Assembly (NCBI GenBank): GCA_002336035.1
Contig: DDED01000051.1
Span: 1-10,832, forward strand
DNA length: 10,832 bases
DNA from: Cellvibrionales bacterium UBA1963
Lineage (GTDB): Bacteria > Pseudomonadota > Gammaproteobacteria > Pseudomonadales > UBA7434
Direction of reading: 5' to 3'
This document shows, in pieces, positions 6,650-10,832 of the stretch. The notes under the pieces are model-generated. The model ran no database searches. It saw nothing but the letters and a program-made list of their open reading frames with translations, and was not told where the DNA came from. How positions within the stretch are numbered: position 1 is the first letter of the stretch; the number at the start of each line of letters is the position of its first letter. The translations under genes and the position numbers were made by a program.

Positions 6650-6678
6650 TTGCCGCGAGATATTTTTGTATTTATTAT
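6650..6678 (+). promoter_or_regulatory. Predicted promoter of the gabD-gabT operon
   Basis: TTGCCG (6650-6655) and TATTAT (6673-6678) are separated by exactly 17 bp, each close to the sigma-70 consensus. The start point would be about 6685. The imperfect -35 is what one expects of a promoter that needs an activator, and the LysR box centred at 6620 sits at about -65. Confidence 0.5.
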
Positions 6679-6702
6679 AGATTTTTACCTTAAAAATATA
6701 CA

Positions 6703-8172
6703 ATGAGCGTCAATATGAATATCAATGACACCTCTTTATTGAGGGACAAAGCCTATATTGATGGCCAATGGGTCAGCGCTGACAGCGGTGAGACGTTTGC
6801 TGTTTGCAACCCCGTTAATGGCGACGTCATTGCTGAGGTCGCCAAATGCCGCACTGACGAAACCCGCCGCGCTATCGAGGCCGCCAAACAAGCACAAATC
6901 GTTTGGCGCAACCAACCAGTAAAGGAAAGAGCCGCACTGCTACGCCAGTGGTTTACATTAATGATGGTCCACCAAGAAGATTTAGCGCAAATCCTGACCG
7001 CTGAGCAAGGCAAACCGCTTGCCGAAGCACGCGGCGAGATTGCCTATGGCGCCAATTACATCGAATGGTTTTCAGAAGAAGCAAAGCGAATTTACGGTGA
7101 CACCATCCCCGAACCGTCCAGCGACAAGCGCTTAATCTGCATTAAGCAGCCTATCGGTGTGGTGGCATGCATTACACCCTGGAATTTCCCTAATGCCATG
7201 CTGACACGAAAAATAGCGCCTGCCTTAGCCGCAGGTTGCACTGTGGTTTGCAAGCCAGCCAATGCCACTCCACTATCGGCATTGGCCTTCGCCGAATTGG
7301 CCGACCGCGCCGGTATTCCAGCCGGCGTAATTAATATTGTCGCCGGTCAAACCAGTGATATCGGCGCTGAATTAACCGCCAATCCAACAGTAAGAAAACT
7401 AACCTTTACTGGCTCGACGCCCGTCGGCAAACAGCTTATGGCAGAATGCGCGCAAACCGTTAAGCGCACTTCAATGGAGCTTGGTGGCAATGCGCCTTTT
7501 ATTGTCTTCGATGATGCGGATATAGACGCCGCCGTCGATGGCGCCATCGCCAGTAAATTTCGAAACGCTGGGCAAACCTGTGTCTGTACCAACCGCCTGC
7601 TGATTCAATCCAATGTTTACGAGGAATTCCTTGAGAAGCTCACCGTTAAAGTGGCTCAATTTAGCGTTGGCAACGGCACCGATGAGGGGGTTGTTATTGG
7701 CCCGCTGATTAACGAACAGGCCGCCAATGATGTCTTCAGCTTCATTGATGATGCAAAAAATAAAGGCGCCAGGGTGGTACTAGGCGGCAGACGCTCAACC
7801 CTTGGGCCATGCTTTGTAGAACCCACTATACTCAGCCATGTCACTGATGATATGAAAGTCTTCAAAGAAGAAATCTTTGGTCCTATTGCACCGGTTTTTA
7901 AATTCGACAGTGAACAAGAAGCCATAGCAATCGCCAACGATACTGAGTTGGGCTTAGCCTGTTATTTTTATTCACGTGATATTGGTCGAATCTGGCGAGT
8001 AGCCGAAGCTCTGGAATACGGCATTGTTGGCATTAATGAAGGTATGGTCTCAAATGAAATGGCGCCCTTTGGCGGTATAAAAGAATCAGGTCAGGGCCGC
8101 GAAGGCTCTAAGTATGGCTTAGATGATTACCTTGAAATTAAATACATGTGCTTAGGGGGAATCGATCAGTGA
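6703..8172 (+). CDS. gabD: NAD(P)+-dependent succinate-semialdehyde dehydrogenase (GabD-like)
   Basis: This cytoplasmic aldehyde dehydrogenase oxidises succinate semialdehyde to succinate, the last step of 4-aminobutyrate breakdown; glutarate semialdehyde is a possible alternative. The 489 residues match the family length. Visible motifs in order are TPWNFP (159-163, with oxyanion residue N161), KPANATP (184-190, cofactor contact), FTGSTPVGK (235-243), catalytic base E259 in MELGGN, and nucleophile C293 in GQTCVCTNR. C295, two residues on, matches the cysteine pair that can form a redox-sensitive disulfide in GabD/SSADH enzymes. Sequence from residue 5 aligns directly with the start of E. coli GabD, so the ATG at 6715 may be the real start; neither ATG has a strong ribosome site. 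It is the first gene after the divergent LysR promoter and overlaps gabT by 4 bp (GTGA). Confidence 0.94.
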   Translation: MSVNMNINDTSLLRDKAYIDGQWVSADSGETFAVCNPVNGDVIAEVAKCRTDETRRAIEAAKQAQIVWRNQPVKERAALLRQWFTLMMVHQEDLAQILTAEQGKPLAEARGEIAYGANYIEWFSEEAKRIYGDTIPEPSSDKRLICIKQPIGVVACITPWNFPNAMLTRKIAPALAAGCTVVCKPANATPLSALAFAELADRAGIPAGVINIVAGQTSDIGAELTANPTVRKLTFTGSTPVGKQLMAECAQTVKRTSMELGGNAPFIVFDDADIDAAVDGAIASKFRNAGQTCVCTNRLLIQSNVYEEFLEKLTVKVAQFSVGNGTDEGVVIGPLINEQAANDVFSFIDDAKNKGARVVLGGRRSTLGPCFVEPTILSHVTDDMKVFKEEIFGPIAPVFKFDSEQEAIAIANDTELGLACYFYSRDIGRIWRVAEALEYGIVGINEGMVSNEMAPFGGIKESGQGREGSKYGLDDYLEIKYMCLGGIDQ

Positions 8173-9488
8173 GTGCATCGAAATTAAAAACTAATCAAGC
8201 AAGTAATTCAGCGTGGCAACAACGTAAAGAAGCCGCCTTCGCTCGCGGCTTATCTAACGTCGCACCAGTGTATGTCGAACGCGCACGCGGCTCTGAAATT
8301 TGGGATGTAGAAGGTAATCGCTATATTGATTTTGCTACCGGCATTGCGGTTTGTAATACTGGCCACAGTCATCCTAAAGTCGTCGCTGCCGTCAAAGACC
8401 AGGTTGATCGTTTTAGTCACACTTGCCTAATGGTCAGTCCCTATGACAGCGCAGTAGTATTGGCTGAAAAACTCAATCAGTTAGCGCCTGGCGACTCTGT
8501 TAAAAAAACACTCCTGGTCACTACTGGCGCTGAAGCAGTGGAAAACTGCGTGAAAATCGCCCGCGCCCATACTGGCCGACGCGGCGTCATTGCCTTCAAT
8601 GGCGGTTATCATGGCCGCACCCTGATGACAATGAGTCTAACGGGCAAGATCACTCCCTACAAAAATTTGTTTGGACCATTTCCCGGCGAAATTTTTCATG
8701 CACCATTTCCTATCACCACACAAGGCGTATCGATTGAAGACGCGCTCAAAGGCCTAGAAAACTTATTTAAAGTCGATATCGCTCCCTCCGATGTTGCAGC
8801 TTTTATCGTCGAGCCTGTGCAAGGCGAAGGTGGCTTTTATCCCGCGCCCGACGCCTTTCTTCAAGCCCTTCGTCGACTCGCCGACCAACATGGTATTTTG
8901 CTCATCTGCGATGAAGTACAAAGCGGCTTTGGTCGTACCGGCAAGTTTTTTGCCAGTGAGCATGCTGGCATAGAGCCCGATCTTATTAGTGTCGCCAAAG
9001 GTATCGCTGGCGGCTTTCCTCTAGCAGGGGTGATCGGCAAGGCAGACATCATGGACGCGCCCTTACCCGGCGGCTTAGGTGGTACTTACGCCGGATCACC
9101 GGTTTCCTGCGCAGCCGCATTAGCGGTACTAGACGTGATTGAAGAAGAGGGTTTGGTCGCGCAAGCTAATCACATCGGCGATTATTTTGGCCAGCGACTC
9201 AGTGAACTGCAAAAAAACCATCGCGATATCATCGCTGAGGTACGAGTAGAACGCGGTGCGATGATTGCCATAGAATTAGTCCATGACGGCGACATCTCAC
9301 AACCCAACCCGGATCTAACTCAAGCGTTAGTGACCGAAGCCCATCGTCAAGGCTTGATATTATTGTCCTGCGGTTTTCACGGCAACGTGATTCGCTGCCT
9401 GCCTGCGCTAACAATTTCGGATGCACTTATCGACGAAGGCATGACTATTTTAGCCAATAGTTTACAGGCGTTAACCGTCGATCATTAA
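8169..9488 (+). CDS. gabT: 4-aminobutyrate aminotransferase (GabT, class III PLP enzyme)
   Basis: This cytoplasmic transaminase moves the amino group of 4-aminobutyrate to 2-oxoglutarate, yielding succinate semialdehyde and glutamate; 5-aminovalerate is a known alternative substrate of close relatives. Numbered from the chosen start (439 residues), it shows the phosphate-binding GAEA (120-123), HGRT (148-151, R150 being the substrate carboxylate contact), EPVQGEGGF (215-223), cofactor aspartate D248 in DEVQSGFGRTG, PLP lysine K277 in SVAKGIAGGF, and GGTYAG (304-309) supplying T306. I chose GTG at 8169 because AGGGGGA (8154-8160) is eight bases upstream and it gives a GTGA overlap with the gabD stop; an in-frame ATG at 8148 would place this ribosome site inside the gene. 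Similarity to E. coli GabT continues to the C-terminus. Tight coupling with gabD supports equal expression of the two pathway steps. Confidence 0.94.
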   Translation: MSASKLKTNQASNSAWQQRKEAAFARGLSNVAPVYVERARGSEIWDVEGNRYIDFATGIAVCNTGHSHPKVVAAVKDQVDRFSHTCLMVSPYDSAVVLAEKLNQLAPGDSVKKTLLVTTGAEAVENCVKIARAHTGRRGVIAFNGGYHGRTLMTMSLTGKITPYKNLFGPFPGEIFHAPFPITTQGVSIEDALKGLENLFKVDIAPSDVAAFIVEPVQGEGGFYPAPDAFLQALRRLADQHGILLICDEVQSGFGRTGKFFASEHAGIEPDLISVAKGIAGGFPLAGVIGKADIMDAPLPGGLGGTYAGSPVSCAAALAVLDVIEEEGLVAQANHIGDYFGQRLSELQKNHRDIIAEVRVERGAMIAIELVHDGDISQPNPDLTQALVTEAHRQGLILLSCGFHGNVIRCLPALTISDALIDEGMTILANSLQALTVDH

Positions 9489-9589
9489 GCGATGAAAATA
9501 TTGTATACCATGGTGAACATACTTATCTTCATCTATATTACTTAAGTATTAATGCGATAAAAGTACGCTTTTATTTCTAAGGAGACACG
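9489..9589. promoter_or_regulatory. gabT-MFS spacer with two symmetric elements
   Basis: This 101-bp spacer separates gabT from the transporter gene. TATTACTTAAGTATTA (9536-9551) is a palindrome with one mismatched pair. ATAAAAG/CTTTTAT arms (9557-9563 and 9568-9574) flank a TACG loop and end four bases before the Shine-Dalgarno AAGGAG (9579-9584). The second element could be a DNA operator or an RNA hairpin affecting translation. No strong promoter is seen; TATATT (9534-9539) is a possible -10 without a good -35. Confidence 0.4.
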
Positions 9590-10780
9590 ATGTCCGACCC
9601 TATTAGTAACAGCAATAAAGCCGCTTTTCCTAAGGCAGCACCTGACAGTATGTTGGCAAGATTACTACTGGCTTTTTTAGCAACGGCTGGGCTGTTTTAT
9701 GTCAATATCATGCCTGCTTTGGTTGATGGCTTAGTGGAGGGACTAGGGTTTACTAACAAAGAAGCGGGGTTAGTTGGCTCGTCCAATGTTTATGGCGCAG
9801 CCGTTGGCGCGCTGTTAATTGTCTTTTTAATCAGTCGAATTAATTGGCGAACTGCTGCGTGGGTTTTCCTCAGCGGGTTAATTATTATCGACACAGTCTC
9901 AATTTTTATCGGCGATGCGCAACTACTCACTGCAATGCGTTTCTTGCATGGTTTGATTGGCGGCATGTTAGTGGGTACTGGCTTTACTGTGATTGCCCGC
10001 ACCCATGAACCCGACCGAACCTTTGGGATGTTACTGGGTGTGCAGTACGGGCTGGGTGGTTTAGGTATCATGGTCATACCGCCACTGGTCCCCGACTTCG
10101 GTACACCGATTCTATTTATCACCTTGATTGGCTTTTCTGTCATCACTGCTCTAATGCTCCCTTTTATTGCCGACTACCCGGTCGATACGAAATCAGCGGG
10201 TCGTTCTGAACACCAAGCACCGGCCATTCAGCTGCAACCGTTGAGCTTTACTTTACTCGCCTTATTCTTGTTTCAAGCGGCTAATATGGCAGTATTTGCT
10301 TACATCATTGGCCTGGGTAAATCTTTCGGCTTAGACCCCGCTTTTATCACGCCCGTGTTGGGCGCTGCATCGTGGGTGGGCGTGCTCGGAGCATTATTGG
10401 TGGTGGTATTTTCAACGCGCTTTGGTCGTTTTTTTCCTGTATTAACCGGCATGGCAGTCACCTTAGTGGCCACATGGCTATTGCATTACAGCGGCTCCCC
10501 ACTGGCATTCATTATCGCGAATTGCGCCGTGGGCATTACTTGGGCCTTTATCATTGCCTATTTATTGGGTATGAGTGCTGAATTTGATAAAGCGGGGCGG
10601 ATGGCCGCATTAGGTGGTTTCGCTTCTAAAATGGGCCTTGCTTCTGGCCCCTTCGTCGCTGCATTGATCGTCGGTGAAAATAATTACACCTTGCTGATTA
10701 ACGTCGCATTAGTGTTTATGGCGATCAGTATGATGGCGGCCATTATTCCGGCACGCTTTCTTGATCGCGAGGCCAGTTAA
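9590..10780 (+). CDS. MFS transporter, candidate GABA/omega-amino acid permease
   Basis: This is an inner-membrane major facilitator superfamily protein of 396 residues, a size that fits 12 transmembrane helices. A polar N-terminus of about 22 residues precedes helix 1 (about 23-45). A hydrophilic loop at about 196-217 separates the two six-helix halves. Charged turns typical of the superfamily occur between helices 2 and 3 (SRINWRTA, 82-89) and in the matching loop of the second half (TRFGRFFPV, 276-284). An excellent ribosome site AAGGAG (9579-9584) lies five bases before the ATG. Its place 101 bp behind gabT on the same strand suggests it brings in GABA, a precursor or a related amino acid, or exports a product; this is inference from context, since the sequence does not reveal the substrate. 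It is not a GabP-type (APC family) permease. Confidence 0.88.
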   Translation: MSDPISNSNKAAFPKAAPDSMLARLLLAFLATAGLFYVNIMPALVDGLVEGLGFTNKEAGLVGSSNVYGAAVGALLIVFLISRINWRTAAWVFLSGLIIIDTVSIFIGDAQLLTAMRFLHGLIGGMLVGTGFTVIARTHEPDRTFGMLLGVQYGLGGLGIMVIPPLVPDFGTPILFITLIGFSVITALMLPFIADYPVDTKSAGRSEHQAPAIQLQPLSFTLLALFLFQAANMAVFAYIIGLGKSFGLDPAFITPVLGAASWVGVLGALLVVVFSTRFGRFFPVLTGMAVTLVATWLLHYSGSPLAFIIANCAVGITWAFIIAYLLGMSAEFDKAGRMAALGGFASKMGLASGPFVAALIVGENNYTLLINVALVFMAISMMAAIIPARFLDREAS

Positions 10781-10832
10781 CATTGTGAGGGGCGTTTATA
10801 TACCTTCGATATCGATACTTTTATACTTTTAT
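10781..10832. other. Downstream end of window with short repeats
   Basis: After the transporter stop the remaining 52 bases hold a 10-bp palindrome TCGATATCGA (10806-10815) and a perfect tandem 8-mer ACTTTTAT (10817-10832) at the window edge. No terminator hairpin with a T-run is visible before the sequence ends. The function is unclear. Confidence 0.3.

Noticed and set aside
9498..9520. Copy of the receptor-side palindrome near the gabT end (TTGTATACCATGG...)
   Set aside because: Only the GTATA core is shared and the symmetric arm is poor, so it is not a second copy of the operator.
10817..10832. Tandem ACTTTTAT as the start of a repeat array
   Set aside because: Only two copies are visible before the window ends, which is compatible with simple AT-rich sequence.
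1..10832. CRISPR array, prophage, toxin-antitoxin or defence island
   Set aside because: No spaced repeats, no integrase or nuclease motifs and no small paired genes were found; all gaps are accounted for as promoter or terminator spacers.

Overview
The window reads as chromosomal DNA of a Gram-negative, probably marine gammaproteobacterium. The evidence is an outer-membrane TonB-dependent receptor, a sodium-type BCCT osmolyte carrier, E. coli-like GabD and GabT proteins, and moderate base composition with AT-rich intergenic DNA. The style of the receptor and the gene neighbours suggests a Cellvibrionales/Spongiibacteraceae-like lineage; that placement is inference, because no rRNA or other marker is present. 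I see no insertion sequence, tRNA, rRNA, CRISPR array, phage gene or plasmid function.

Layout. Bases 1-1070 (minus) hold the N-terminal part of a TonB-dependent receptor whose C-terminal part lies outside the window. A 347-bp AT-rich divergent spacer (1071-1417) contains two adjacent palindromes, a recurring TACTATA motif and a good -10 box. Bases 1418-3565 (plus) form a tight two-gene operon: a BCCT transporter with an intact aromatic box for quaternary ammonium or sulfonium compounds, then a MarR-family regulator 3 bp downstream. Bases 3566-3808 are a convergent spacer. Bases 3809-6599 (minus) hold, in transcription order, a GcvA-type LysR regulator, a DUF1295 membrane protein and a small polytopic membrane protein of unknown function. 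Bases 6600-6702 are a divergent regulatory spacer. Bases 6703-10780 (plus) hold gabD, gabT (GTGA overlap) and an MFS transporter.

How the genes fit together. The right half is a self-contained catabolic module. GabT would transaminate 4-aminobutyrate (or a close omega-amino acid) to its semialdehyde, GabD would oxidise the semialdehyde to succinate (or the matching diacid), and the MFS protein is a candidate importer. The divergent LysR protein is the obvious regulator: a T-N11-A inverted repeat is centred about 65 bp upstream of the gabD start point that I predict, the usual place for a LysR recognition site. The left half looks like osmolyte or quaternary amine uptake: BCCT at the inner membrane, possibly the receptor at the outer membrane, and a MarR repressor of the type I associate with EctR-like ectoine regulators. 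Whether the two halves serve one pathway cannot be decided from sequence alone.

The least explained parts are the two unknown membrane proteins carried behind the LysR gene and the palindrome cluster between the receptor and the BCCT gene. I do not see a clearly new defence or mobile system here.
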